A stretch of DNA of 64,000 nt from the NCBI GenBank assembly GCA_003996215.1, contig QJPP01005244.1:1-64000 (forward strand), read 5' to 3'. The notes below the pieces were generated by a model. The model worked only from the letters and a program-made list of their open reading frames with translations, ran no database searches and was not told the origin of the DNA. Within the stretch, counting starts at the first letter, position 1. The number at the start of each line of letters is the position of its first letter. The translations under genes and the position numbers were made by a program. Positions 37,026 through 49,010 of this stretch are shown here, piece after piece. Origin of the DNA: Jaltomata sinuosa. Lineage: Eukaryota > Streptophyta > Magnoliopsida > Solanales > Solanaceae.

Positions 37026-37555
37026 GACACTGACTAAAAAAACAATCTCATGTAAGCTTCAATTATAGGTTATCATCTTTAGAAACAGAGGAAAAAGATA
37101 AGTCTGTGACTATCACGAAATAATCACTTGAAAATGACTTGTAATGAATTATAAGCCACCAAGAGAAAAAAAAAAAAAAAAAAAAAACTAGCTGGTTTTC
37201 CTTCAGCAGAAATCATGTGAAGAAAAAGTAATAAAGACTCCACAGTATATCTCTTAGACAAAAATTTCAGGTCAAACATGTGAGAAATCTTGAATTAATA
37301 AATTCATGAAACTTGTGTACAAGTTAACAGAACGTAGGAGAAATCAGTGAGACAGTGACAATACTGCTGAATCAGAAAATGAAGTTGATATAAATAGAAC
37401 AGAGCAAAATGAAGAATCAAAGAAATAAATCAAGCTAGAAGCCACTGAAGAGTGGTGGAGCAAGAAAAATGCAACGTTGTCACACTTGAGACTTGAACCT
37501 ATTTTTGAACTACATTTGCCACTATTTAGAAACTTCACTTATGTCAAGATGATTC
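37026..37555 (-). promoter_or_regulatory. Putative 5' leader of the CNGC15-like gene
   Basis: About 530 bp between the candidate TATA box and the start codon. It holds a 22-base A run at 37166-37187 (T run in the transcript sense). A 64-codon frame at 37538-37344 would be an upstream ORF if transcription starts just above it. It is Ser-rich and resembles nothing I know. No other gene seen. Confidence 0.4.
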
Positions 37556-37568
37556 GACAATTTATATA
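37556..37568 (-). promoter_or_regulatory. Candidate TATA box for the CNGC15-like gene
   Basis: The minus strand reads TATATAAATTGTC. It is the best TATA match upstream of the start codon and lies before the leader described above; start-site position is unproven. Confidence 0.45.
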
Positions 37569-37900
37569 GATCCAAAAAAGTTTGTTTTTTACCCAATTTC
37601 CACAGTATAATTTTTCGGAGAATGATGAAGAGATTCAATTGAACCCCTTCCGACCACGTAGCTCCTCCCCTGCTACTAAATGGCACAATAATATAACATT
37701 AGACAGTTTGTCTGTTATTTGCTTATTTGGGTTTATTTTTAAACACTAGCAATATTTTAAAAAAAAATGCATAGTATTGATACAATTTAATACTCTGCTT
37801 TTCAGTCTACTGTATAGTAACATTTACTATGAATATAATAACTTGTTATCCTAAGTTGCTTAACCTGATATGTGAAAAATATATTCATTGATTATGCAAA

Positions 37901-38133
37901 ACTCTCGTTTGGTGTGAGGGATAAGAACAAATAGTCCTGGGATAAAATAAATAGTCTAGGGATAAATTTTGGTTTCTTGTTTGGTTGTCAAGTTCGGGAT
38001 AACTTATCCCACCATTTATACCATAGCGAAGGGATAAGTTATCCCATATACATGGTGGGATAAGTTATCCCGGGATAACTAATTCCGGGATAATTAATCC
38101 CGAGATAACTTGTTTCTAACCAAACGACCCCTT
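37901..38133. mobile_element. MITE-like element upstream of the CNGC gene
   Basis: Ends CTCTCGTTTGGTGTGAGGG and, reverse complemented, AAGGGGTCGTTTGGTTAGAA share TCGTTTGGT. The interior has several GGGATAA/TTATCCC modules, including GGGATAACTTATCCC-like palindromes at 37997-38010 and 38033-38085. About 230 bp, no coding capacity. Boundaries approximate. Confidence 0.65.
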
Positions 38134-38407
38134 AATATGCCCTCCCACTGAATTATTGTCTGCCACCTATGACCTACGGGAACACGTTGCTCCTTCGCTA
38201 GAAACAAAGGGTATTTAGTCATGCACTATTTTGCTTATTTAGGGAGTAAGCTTCTCTCTTTTTTCTGCTAAGAGTTTCAATGTTGGATTCGTATTTAGTC
38301 AACAAGAAATAAAGTATAACAGTACAACCATCCGCGGAGCTACGAATTTGAATAAAGAAATTCAGAAAAAAAATGTAAAAATGTCACACCTAGATATATA
38401 TATAGTT
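38134..38407. other. Intergenic DNA between MITE and copia element
   Basis: About 270 bp with nothing recognised apart from a short (TA)n run at 38393-38404 beside the copia LTR. Confidence 0.5.
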
Positions 38408-38845
38408 AGTTAGTAATTGTTTAAATAAATAATATTTTAATTTATTAAATGTTAAATGAAAGGATGTGTTATTTGAAAGAGTGTATCTTTTATTGAAAGG
38501 ATGTGTGTTTTTATGAAAAGTTTTCAACTATTTATATTTAAACAAATCTGACGTTACTTGGCAGAGTAACTTTTCTTTCTTCGCAATCTTCTGCAAAAAT
38601 ACTCTTTCTTCCCCAAAATATTAAGTTCCAAAATTGTTGCTTTTCAATAGGATTTCTTCTCTATTTGCTTAGTGCAGAAATTTATAGGCTTGTCATATCC
38701 ACTAAAACTATTTGTGTATGTTCTCATAGCAATCTCGTAGAGGAGAAGGAGCAAATATCGTGTTTAGAAAAGTATTTTGTACGTGCTTAAATCCTCCAAT
38801 CCAGTGTTTATTATTCATACTTTCCAATAATCTAGACACGATATT
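38408..38845 (+). mobile_element. Copia 5' LTR (end uncertain)
   Basis: Matches 52349-52765 closely: 'taaatgaaaggatgtgttat', 'ttctctatttgcttagtg', 'gaggagaaggagcaaatat'. The first base appears changed (AGTTAGTAATT against TGTTAGTAATT). Its right end cannot be fixed because the 3' copy is truncated; it may run to about 39200, since no clear PBS was seen. Confidence 0.75.
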
Positions 38846-39210
38846 AGATTTTTTTGGTTTGGGGGGCATTCAACAGTTTTGTTGGGTTGAAGAATTGGTC
38901 GGTTTTGGTTGGGTATATAATGGTGATATTTGGTGGGTGTTTGTCTGCAAATTGGATTGCTGGTGTATTTAATTTTTTCTTCTTCAACAGTTCGTATTGA
39001 TATTTGTTTGTTGAAGTCTTCTTTCGAAACTGGAGAAATCAAAATTCATCTCGGTGGTTAAAGTTTTGGCTTTGTTTCATCGGACACTCTTGAACATAAA
39101 TTTTTGAGTTTCTGTTCTTAATTTTTCTTCACTGCCATCATTCAACAAAATCAAAGTTTTCGCTTTCGATTTTAAGGATCTGCGTAAAAGGAAATTTGGT
39201 TTCTATTACT

Positions 39211-40030
39211 ATGGATTCTGATACAATCAAACTCCTGAATCAAGATTTTATCCGTCTTGATCGTTTTGATGGCGCAAATTTCACATGATTGAAGGACAAA
39301 TTGAAGTTTATGTTAACTGCTTTGAAGACTTTTTATGTGCTTGATTCAAAGTCTTACTCTGATTCCTCCACTGAAGGATGATGATTCCGAAGATCTCAAG
39401 GCACAAAGGAAAAAGAGGGAGGAAGATGAAATCATATGTAGAGGTCACATTCTCAACGCACTTTCAGATTGATTTTATAATCTCTATACCGTTGAACCTT
39501 CTCCAAAAAAAAATTGAAATGCTTTGAAATTCAAATACAAAGCCGGGGAGAAAGGTACCAAAAAATTTCTTGTTTCTAAGTATTTTGAGTTCAAATTTAA
39601 TGATGATAAGCCCATTTTGGCACAAGTACATGAATTACAGGTTATAGTAAATCAGTTGAGGATTGCCGAAATCTAACTTCTTGTACCTTTTCAAGTTGGA
39701 GCAACTATAACAAAATTGTCAACATCGTGGAAAAGGTGTAGGAAGAAAATTCTCCATAATTCTAAAGAATTTTCTTTGGAAGAAATTCAAAAACACCTTC
39801 GAATCGAAGAGGAATCGAGGGAGAGAGATAAGAATGAAATCTTTTATAATGGCAATAATAAGGTTAATGTTTTGAATAAACCCTCAAACAAATCCAACAA
39901 AGAAAAACAAAGCAAAGGAAATCCTCTTAGTTCTAAAAAGGATAAAAAAAAATCAAGAAGTTCAAATAAGAAGGTTGCTTTGTGTGTGGACAACCTAGCC
40001 ATTATGCTAGAGAGTGCAGGTTTAGAAAGA
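39211..40030 (+). pseudogene. Copia gag remnant with zinc knuckle
   Basis: Starts MDSDTIKLLNQDFIRLDRFD then GANFT, the copia gag N-terminus (..RFDGTNF..WK.KM.F.LTAL). A TGA replaces the usual Trp codon near 39288. The CCHC knuckle CFVCGQPSHYAREC is intact at 39976-40017, but in a different frame from the preceding gag frame (39716 onward), so there is a frameshift just upstream. The C-terminal half is Lys/Asn-rich. Confidence 0.8.
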
Positions 40031-40039
40031 CCCAGAAAT

Positions 40040-40793
40040 CATAAGTGAATTCAACAAAAGAAAATGAAGAGATTATTGCTACTGTGAGCGAGATCTATGT
40101 CATAAAAGGCAAAGTTTCTGGTTAGTGGTATGACACATGTGCTACTGTTAACAGTTTGCTACGACAAGTCCCTCTTTAAAACTTACAAAGAATTTATTAA
40201 TGAGTAAGAGATTTGAATGAGAAATGAAGGAATGTTCAAAGTTTTTGGTAAGGGATATATTGAACTTGCATTTACTTCGGGCAAGATGGTTACTTTTACC
40301 AATGTCTTGCATGTTTCTGATATGAATCAGAATCTTGTTAGTGGGGTACTTTTGAGCAAATCAGACATTAAATTTATAATGTAATCGAAAAAATTAATCT
40401 TATGGCGAAATGATATATTTATCGAAAAAGGCTATTCTACTAATGAAATGGTCAAATTATTTGTAACCGATAAGTTTATTAATAATAAGAATCATGCTTC
40501 TATTTATATGTTGGATTCAATTTCTTTATGGCATTATAGATTAGCACATGTTGACCTAAGTACTATGAAAAAATTAGTTAAATGTGGATTGATTTCTTGC
40601 AACTTAAATAATTTTAAAAGATGTGAATTATGTATTAAATGTAAATTGATTAAGAAACCTTTCTAAAGTGTTGAAAGAAACACTAACTTGGTAGATTTAG
40701 TACATTCTGACATATGTTAATTAAATGGGATGCTAACAAGAGGAGGCAATAGATATTTCATAACGCTTATTGATAATTGTTCTAGGTATACTA
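40040..40793 (+). pseudogene. Copia protease and integrase N-terminal part
   Basis: Protease block WYDTCATVNS near 40125 corresponds to copia D(S/T)GA(S/T). Around 40498-40640 LDSISLWHYRLAHVD and CELCIKCK form the pre-integrase HHCC zinc finger. Frame continues to VDLVHSDIC (first catalytic Asp region) and GGNRYFITLIDNCSRYTK, where it is cut by foreign DNA. Confidence 0.8.
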
Positions 40794-42862
40794 AGAGTAT
40801 AAAAAACATGTCCTACTTGAAAGGTTATATATCTTTTTGAATATTTCTCAAATAATTCAAAGCACTTAAAAAAATATTTGAGACGATAGAAGAATCAATT
40901 AATATACATAATTGTTATCTATCAATAAAGAAATACTAAAAAGAAATGCTATGTTTTATTTTACAAAATTGAGAATCTTCTAATTGCTCGATTATCTTCA
41001 TGCATTTACATGGATATACCAGAGAAGTTCTTAGCTAGAGAAGATTGGAGCAATTATATTAGAAACATAACTCAAGTAGAAGTGGGAATAAACCTAACCT
41101 GCTTTTGTGCATTATTTTGTCACTGGACATCATCATATGTGCATAAAAGAAATCTAATACTTGAATGAATATTATTTTAAAAGTAATTGAATTATATTCC
41201 ATTAAATATGCCCAAATATAATTTAGAATTCTACAAATCGAATGTACAGAAAAATAAAATGTTGAAAAAATATAAAAACTCTAATAAGTACATGTACAAC
41301 CTTAGTTGTCCTTGCTCTACGTGCAATTTTTTCATCTCATCAATTTTCTTTTTCTTCAAACTTCACCTTAGCTGATTCTAATTTCAAGCTTATTGGCCTA
41401 TACTTCTTTCCTTTCTTGAAATTACAGCTTTATATTTCTACTTCTCTTTATATAAGCTAATGTTTGACCATAATTAATTGGATAGCTAATAAATTGAATG
41501 ATTTTTTAAAATTTAGTGTAACTTGTGCGGGATGAGATCTCCTCCATTAGAGTTTCCTCAAGTTTTTTTCAATGGGGTGGTGAATGATTGCCAAGTGTTT
41601 AATTAATATTTTTAAGGTTGAGATTAGTTTTATAATTATTAATATTTCACCTTTAGTCCAAAAATAAATTTGCACGCACATTTTTGCAACTTTTATTCAC
41701 AACCTTTTGTCTAATTTTTCATCCATTTAAATGCAAAAGAAATAAAGATCTGAAATTTTCCGTGCTCGTTTTTCCTTTTAATTTTTCTTTGTTTAATATC
41801 AAATATTTAATTGAAATAAATTTTCACATTGATTGATTCCTAATATCAGATTGAGATAAATTAAGAGTTGTAACAAACTTATTTATTATTTATTTTTCTT
41901 CCTTTAATTTGTCATTTTTGATTTTTTTTTAGGTAATTAAGATGGATCAGTGTGTGCTGAAAGAAAAAAAATCGCGTACAACATAGAAGAGGATGAATAA
42001 GAAGAAGAGTCATGAGTGAGGATTGAGATGACATATGTGTATAACTCACTTTTGTAAAAATATTTTAAAATATTACAAATATCTTCTTTATAATATAATT
42101 AATTTTACGTAGATTAAAATTATTTATTAGTGTGAACAAAGCTCATTCATTTATGTGAAAATTTAATTTTGGACCAAAGGTGAAATATTAATAGTTTATA
42201 TTGATCTCAACCTTTAAAATATAAATTGAACATTTGACAATCATTCATCACTCTATTGAGAAAAACTTGAGAAAACTCTAATGGAGGGGATCTCATCCCA
42301 ACTTGTGCACATGTTGATTTTCTTGACTGATGAGATAATTAATTAACATGACTATCATTACCATTTATTTTGCATATTAAATGCTCTACTCATTACACTT
42401 TGAGAGGTTATAATTTTTAATGTATAGTAGTAAATTAAAGCTAGCAGTCATCAGTATCCATTACCCAAAAGAAATGAATTGCTTTAATTAGGCTTAGTAC
42501 TTAAGTACAATGTACTCAGAAAATCAAAAGTCTTGCTGAAACAGACATCTTAATGTACGCATTTGATTTTTTTATTTTTTTTTTTAAATTATTAGGATGT
42601 ATATTTACCCGTTTTATACATGAATGGCTTTTGAAATTGTAGTTGATTGAAGGCCAAAAAAGTCTTTCAGTTTATTATGAATAATTTGTTCATTTAACTT
42701 TTCATTTTAGTTGCTCCCATTTTTAGTATAAAATGATTATTAATTAATATAGTATGATGATATAATTAATATTTAATTAGATATTTTATAATATTTTAAT
42801 TTATTATAGGGGTAAAATTGTAATCTAACTTTAAAGATGAGAGGTTCCCATTTTTAATAATA
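40794..42862. other. About 2-kb insertion in copia integrase, origin unknown, containing a MULE MITE
   Basis: Copia integrase stops after SRYTK and resumes in matching sense with LLRHKDEAFNTFKNYKAEV at about 42866, so the DNA between is inserted. It is AT-rich with no substantial reading frame. The MITE at 41529-42299 accounts for 771 bp; the other 1.3 kb matches nothing I recognise. No clear target duplication at the outer ends. Confidence 0.65.
41529..42299. mobile_element. Mutator-like (MULE) MITE, 771 bp, 9-bp target duplication
   Basis: AACTTGTGC at 41520-41528 and again at 42300-42308 is a perfect 9-bp duplication, the size made by Mutator-like transposases. Ends GGGATGAGATCTCCTCCATT and (reverse complement) GGGATGAGATCCCCTCCATT begin inverted repeats of about 140-150 bp. 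No transposase frame, so non-autonomous. Confidence 0.9.
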
Positions 42863-43705
42863 TATGATTTATTGAGACACAAAGATGAGGCTTTTAATAC
42901 TTTTAAGAATTATAAGGCTGAAGTGAAAAATCATTTAGGAAAAAGAATTAAAGTCTTAAGAAGTGATAGAGGAGGAGAATATTTTTTTAAAGAATTTGAC
43001 GCTTTTTTGTGAAGAAAATGATATTATTCATGAGTGTTCTGCACCTCGTACTCCTCAACAAAATGGTCTAGCAGAAAGAAAAAATAAAACTTCTTTAGAT
43101 TCTTTAGAAATGATTGATGCTTGTTGTTACATGCTGAATTACCAGTTTATTTATGCGGAGAAACACTTTTTGCTATATGTCATATATTTAATAGAATTCT
43201 TATGAAGAAAAATCAGATTTCTCCATATGAATTGTGGAAGGAAAGAAAATCTAATATAGGATATTTTAAAGTGTAGGAGTGTCTTGCATATTGCAAGAAC
43301 AATGATCCGAATTGGACTAAGTTGGATCCTAGAGAGATCAAGTGTGTATTTGTAGGTTATGCCTCGAATAGCAAAGCTTGTCGACTTTTAAATTTAGAGT
43401 CAAATCTAATTATTGAATCTAGAGATGTGAAATGTTTTGAATATCTTTTAACTTTGGATAAAATATTTCAATCTTCATCAACCGATATAATCATGAAAGA
43501 AACATCTCAAAGGATTGTTCAGCAATCTAGTTCACAGGAGGTTAATAATCAACATTGTGAAAAAAAGGGAAGTATTAGAGTTCAAAAGGCTAAAATACTT
43601 GGATAGAGAAGATTGACTCTCAACGTATTTCTTTTAATCTTGTTGAAGATAATAGAGATATGGTTGTTAGAACAATTTCAATTATTCTTCAAGTGGAATA
43701 TGATC
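42863..43705 (+). pseudogene. Copia integrase C-terminal part
   Basis: Begins LLRHKDEAFNTFKNYKAEVK, then LRSDRGGEY (catalytic Asp region), and HECSAPRTPQQNGLAERKN (43030-43086), the D,D35E glutamate block. Further on SPYELWKERK and VFVGYASNSKACRLL match the copia integrase C-terminal region. One frame change near 42990. The last 114 bases (43592-43705) are the left copy of the direct repeat around the viral block. Confidence 0.85.
43592..43705 (+). repeat. Left copy of the 114-bp perfect direct repeat around the pararetrovirus
   Basis: Identical base for base to 50183-50296. It starts AAAATACTTGG and ends GGAATATGATC. The repeated sequence is copia coding DNA (SFNLVEDN...VEYDP region), so the host element was duplicated at insertion. 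Confidence 0.95.
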
Positions 43706-44026
43706 TTTATTCTCAATAAACAAAATAAAAACAATACAAGACAAATTAGAAACACTGTATAGTGAAGAACCACTAAAAGGATGGGAAAACCACAAAACAA
43801 AAGTTAAAATAGAACTAATAGAGGAAAATAGTATTATAACACAAAAACCTTTAAAATATAATTTCAATGAGTTAGAAGAATTTAAAATGCATATTAACGA
43901 ACTATTAGAAAAAACATATATACAAGAAAGTAATAGCAAACATTCTAGCCCAGCATTCATAGTAAATAAACACAGTGAACAAAAAAGAGGAAAAACTAGG
44001 ATGGTCATAGATTATAGAAATTTAAA
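43706..44026 (+). pseudogene. Partial second copy of viral pol (protease-RT linker and RT start)
   Basis: Nearly identical to 47580-47900 with about five mismatches. It ends in the conserved VIDYRNLN block, after which the sequence jumps to the region just upstream of the coat ORF. It therefore came from a different viral copy or recombinant and was joined with loss of the rest of pol, the transactivator and the intergenic region. Confidence 0.88.
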
Positions 44027-44080
44027 TATAGATGACGATTGGGAAATATATTCAGATCTAGAAATAGTATATTCAGATTA

Positions 44081-45828
44081 ATGATTAATTACGAATATTT
44101 AAGTTATTGGAAAGAAATCGTAGAAGATATAAATTTGTTAAATAAATTAATAAAGAATAATATAGAAGAATATCAAAGAACCCAAGATATAGAATATCTT
44201 GAATATATTATGAACAGTGTAAAAGAAATACAAAGACTTATTCCTTTAAAAAAGGAATATTATACAAAACATTTAATGAATAAATACGAGGAAGAACTAA
44301 CAGAAATGATTAAACAAAAATAGAAGTACAGAAAATAGAAAGTATTAAAAATACAAAAATATTAGAATTAGAAAAAGAACTAGCAATGTTAAAAGAAATA
44401 TATGAAAAAAGACAAAAAGAAAAAGAAGAAAAAGAACAAGAAAAATTACAAAATGAAATAAGATCATTTAAAGAAAAATTACAACTAAAAGAAGATAACG
44501 AAGAGCATAATTTACCAGAATTAAGAATAGATGAAATAAATGAAACTAATGAAGAACAAAATTCGGAAACAAGTGAAACATATACAGAGTTATTAAAAGA
44601 TATAGAAAATGGTGAAAACATAGAAATAAACATGAGTAAAGCAGAAGAAAAACCAAGTACATCAAGAGAAAGAGACCCTAAACCAGGTCCAAAATACTAT
44701 ACAAGGAGTTATGAAAACTCAGATAGACAGGATAAAATATGGAAGAAACGATATAATGAGAAATGGACACCAACTCCACCAATAGAACAATATAATTTCT
44801 TAGATCTAGATTGTGTGACAGACACAAATAAAGTTATCCAATTATGGATGGGATATATAGCAAAACAATTAATAGACAACAAAATACAAATGACAGAAGC
44901 ACCAGGATATATAGAAAGAACATTAATAGGAACAGTAAAACTATGGTTATTAAATTTAACAGAAGAAAGTATAAAAACATTAAGAAATAATAAAAACATA
45001 AATGGCGAAGCTGCAACAACATCGATAGAAATACTACAAAAATATGAAACAACAATAAGAAATGAATTTAGTAGTATGATGACAGAATATGAAGACTAAA
45101 ATAAAGAAAAAGTCATAAATAGAAATTTAATGATAAAATTAGAAATATGCAACATATGTTATATAGACGAATATACATGTGCATTTAAAGAATATTATTA
45201 CAAAGGATCATATAATACGGAAGAAAGTAAGGAAATCAGACAGTTATATTTTACAAAATTACCTGAACCATTTAGTTCAAAAATAATAAAAAATTGGAAA
45301 GAAGCAGGACTGACAGATACATTAGGAGCTAGAATAAAATATTTACATCACTGGTATTCTAATACTTGTGAAGAATATAGAGAAAAACTACAAATAGAGA
45401 AAACTCTAATAAAAAATCTAGTATGTTGTAACAATAAAGTAGCACCTAAATTTGGGTGTAAAGATGAAATTAATTATTATAAAAATCCATACTCTAAAAA
45501 TAAGAGATATAAAAAATATAAATCTAAGTATAGAAATATAAACCCAAAGAGAAAATATTATGTAAAAAACTATAAAACAAAAAGACCATATAGACCAAAA
45601 GGAAAATTAACAGAATGTACATGCTATAACTGCGGAAAATTAGGACATATAGCTAAAAATTGTAAATTACCAAGAAACCCACAAAGAAAACAAATATCAG
45701 AAATAATATTCGAAGAAAACGAAAAATATACACAAATAGAATACATAGACTATGAACTAGATAGCGACGATAGTATATATGAAATATCAGAAGAAGAAGA
45801 AGAAGAAAGTGAAATAAGTAATGACTGA
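44081..45828 (+). pseudogene. Viral coat protein ORF, broken by one frameshift and one stop
   Basis: ATG at 44081 overlaps an upstream stop as TAATG, the coupling style of polycistronic caulimovirids. Three frames make up the ORF: 44081-44323; a frame entered just after the A-run near 44318 and running to TAA at 45097-45099; and 45100-45828 in that same frame. The N-terminal third is a Lys/Glu-rich coiled coil (about 44330-44620). The central part carries the coat core, and C-ending residues include the CCHC knuckle CYNCGKLGHIAKNC (45622-45663) that binds nucleic acid in caulimovirid coats, then an acidic tail. Coat proteins assemble the icosahedral particle. Total size is near 580 codons, long for a coat but in line with solendoviruses. 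Confidence 0.82.
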
Positions 45829-47081
45829 AAAAGAGATACAAATAATAAAAAAAAGAAGAATATCTAGATGAAGAGTCTACGGATCAAAAAATAATATTTG
45901 ATTATAACATATTCGATCAGATAAAAGGAAAAGAGTTAGACTTGAGTGTAGACAAAATATTTAGTATACCAATTATTAGAAATTTATTCAAAAGACAAAA
46001 AGAAGAATACTACGTAGTAAGCCAAAAAGAACATATAATAGATTGTAAATATACACAAGGAAAAGCTAAAATTCCCTTAATAGGCAGAAGAATCATAAAT
46101 AAAGAAATACAAGATCTAAAAGCAAGAGATCCAATAAAATACGTACATCTAGGTGGAACAGAAATATTAATAAAAGCCTGTTTTAGAGAAGGAATAGATA
46201 CACCAATAGAAATATATTTAGCAGACGATAGGATAATAGAACCTATAGAGAAAAGCATAATAAGCGCAGTTAAAGGAAATTTAATATACCAAAAGTTTAA
46301 ATTTATAATAAGTGCTAACTATTCAGTAGCAGTATCAGATAAAAATATAGATAAATCTTTAGTATTATATTGGAAAATGTCAGGAATAGAACTAGCCCCA
46401 GGCAGTAAGATATTTACAGCAAGATGTAAAAACTTGTATGTATTAACTACTAAACATAAAATAACAGCAAAAAATAAAATAAATAGGATAAAAATAGAAA
46501 ACCCCTTTGAAAAGATAGTTACTCTAATAGACAAAAATGAATATAGTTACAAAGAAATAGATTTTGACGAAGATTTAGAAATAGTAAAAGAAAGATTAAG
46601 TACATCTAAAAGAATAAACTATGAACCGAGATTAAGCATATCAGGTAGAAAATATGAAAGCACAAGTATAAATTACGAACCAGAAATACAAGAATCATCT
46701 ACAAGACTAATAAAACATCAAAAAGAGGAACTAAAACAATACTATATAACGGGAATAATAAATGAACAAAGATGTTTAATATTAATAGATATAGGACAAG
46801 AAGAAAATAACATAACAAGAGAATTAGTTATGGAAGATAAGATAAAAGTAAAAAACCAGTCATGTCCAGACCTACCAAAAACATTAGTAAATACTAAAGA
46901 AATAGTAAAAAAGGAAATAATTATAGGAGGAATACCAATAAAAATAAAATTTGAAATACACCAAGAAAAAAATACAATATTAGGAATAAAATGGTTAGAA
47001 AAAATGAAATCATATAGTATAGAAAATAAACAATTAATAATAACACATGATAATAAGAGAATAATAATAAAAAGAGTTTAA
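45821..47081 (+). pseudogene. Viral movement protein ORF with a C-terminal retropepsin-like domain, one frameshift
   Basis: The likely start ATG at 45821 overlaps the coat stop as ATGACTGA. The early frame is lost at an eight-A run (45847-45854), and the open frame recognised here starts internally (first ATG 45942). The block YVHLGGTEILIKACFREGID (about 46140-46199) followed by LADDRI is the hallmark of the 30K-type movement proteins, which move virus through plasmodesmata. The last third (about 46735-47075) has DIG (46788-46796) and ILGIKWLEKM, arranged like a retropepsin but with D-I-G in place of D-T/S-G. Stop TAA at 47079-47081, 17 bases before the next ORF. Confidence 0.8.
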
Positions 47082-47098
47082 AAGAAAGAAACTATGAA

Positions 47099-49010
47099 AT
47101 GAAGATATATATACTGGCAAAAATAATAGTAGAAGGATATAATAATAGATATTATACACCAATGATAGATACAAGAGCAGAAGCTAATATATTTAAATAT
47201 AACTGCTTACCAGAAGAAAAATGGGAAAAGTTAAAAACACCAATAGTAGTAACAGGATTTAATAATGAAGGAAGTATGATTACACATAAAGCAAAAAATA
47301 TAAAAATACAAATATGGGATAAAATACTAACAATAGGAGAAGTATATAATTACGAATTAACAACAAAAGATATGCTATTAGGAATGCCTTTTTTAGAAAA
47401 CCTATATCCACACACTATAACAAAAACTCATTGGTGGTTCACAACACCATGTAACAACAAAGTAGGAGCAAAAAGGGTTAATAACAAAAATAGGAAGCCA
47501 ACAGAATGGATAAAAGGAGGTGAAAAAATAAACCAAAAATTAGAAAACATAAATCAGTTAGATCATAAAATAGAATTAATCATATTCTTAATAAACAAAA
47601 TAAAAATAATACAAGATAAATTAGAAACACTGTATAGTGAAGAACCACTAAAAGGATGGGAAAACCACAAAACAAAAGTTAAAATAGAACTAATAGAGGA
47701 AAATAGTATTATAACCCAAAAACCTTTAAAATATAATTTCAATGATTTAGAAGAATTTAAAATGCATATTAACGAACTATTAGAAAAAACATATATACAA
47801 GAAAGTAATAGCAAACATTCTAGCCCAGCATTCATAGTAAATAAACACAGTGAACAAAAAAGAGGAAAAACTAGGATGGTCATAGATTATAGAAATTTAA
47901 ATGCAAAAGCCAAAACGTATAACTACCCAATACCAAATAAAATATTAAAAATAAGACAAATACAAGGATATAATTATTTTAGTAAATTTGACTGTAAATC
48001 AGGATTTTACCACCTAAAACTAGAAGATGAATCTAAAAAATTAACAGCTTTTACAGTACCACAAGGATTCTATGAATGGAATGTATTACCATTTGGATAT
48101 AAAAATGCACCAGGTAGATACCAACACTTTATGGATAACTATTTTAACCAAGCTAGAAAACTGTATAGTCTATATAGACGATATACTACTATACTCCAGA
48201 ACACAAGAAGAACATATAAGGTTATTAGAAAAATTTATACATATTATAGAAATTTCAGGAATTAGTCTAAGCAAAGAAAAAGCAGAAATAATGAAAAACC
48301 AAATAGAATTTCTAGGAATACAAATAGATAAAAACGGGATAAAAATGCAAACACATATAGTACAAAAAATAATTGGATTAGACGAAATGCTCTATACAAA
48401 AAAGAAATTACAATCCTTTTTAGGATTAGTTAACCAAGTACGAGAATATATACCTAAGCTAGCAGAAAATCTAAAACCATTACAGAAAAAATTAAAGAAG
48501 GATGTAGAATACCATTTTGATGACACAGATAAAACCCATATAAGGAAAATTAAAAATATGTGTAAACAATTACCAAAACTATATTTTCCAGATGAAAATA
48601 AACAATTTACATACATAGTAGAAACAGACTCTAGCGACCATAGTTACGGCGGAGTATTAAAATATAAATATAAAAATAAAAAAATAGAACACCATTGTAG
48701 ATATTACTCAGGATCATACACAGAACCACAAATAAAATGGAAAATAAATAGGAAAGAACTATTTACATTATACAAATGCCTGTTAAACTTTGAACCATAC
48801 ATAGTTTATAATAAATTTCTTGTGAGAACAGATAATACACAAGTTAAATGGTGGCTTACAAGGAAAATACAAGATTCAGTTACTACAAAAGAAATAAGAA
48901 GGCTTGTATTGAGTATACAAAACTTCACATTTACAATTGAAGTAATTTCAACTAACAAGAATGCAATTGCAGATTACTTATCAAGACAAAAGTACACAGA
49001 CGGAGGATAA
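47099..49010 (+). pseudogene. Viral polymerase ORF: aspartic protease, reverse transcriptase, RNase H; frameshifted
   Basis: Protease at about 47150-47400: the active-site triad reads D-T-R (codons 47168-47176), with Arg in place of the invariant Gly, then ..LLGMPFL. RT N-terminus around 47700-47900 (MVIDYRNLN), then FSKFDCKSGF (first catalytic Asp). A frameshift near 48155 separates this from YIDD (48171-48182), which continues in the second frame (48072-49010). RNase H: ETDSSDHSYGG (about 48621), ELFTLYKCL, RTDNTQVKWW. This enzyme makes viral DNA from pregenomic RNA. With the protease substitution and frameshift the product would be inactive. Confidence 0.88.

Noticed and set aside
37344..37538. 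64-codon minus-strand frame as a separate gene
   Set aside because: It lies in the probable CNGC leader and has no recognisable features; kept only as a possible upstream ORF.
44310..44633. Minus-strand frames over the viral coat ORF (also 44709-44999, 46010-46258, 47563-47883)
   Set aside because: Shadows of A-rich coding DNA: Ser/Phe/Leu-rich translations antisense to recognised viral ORFs.
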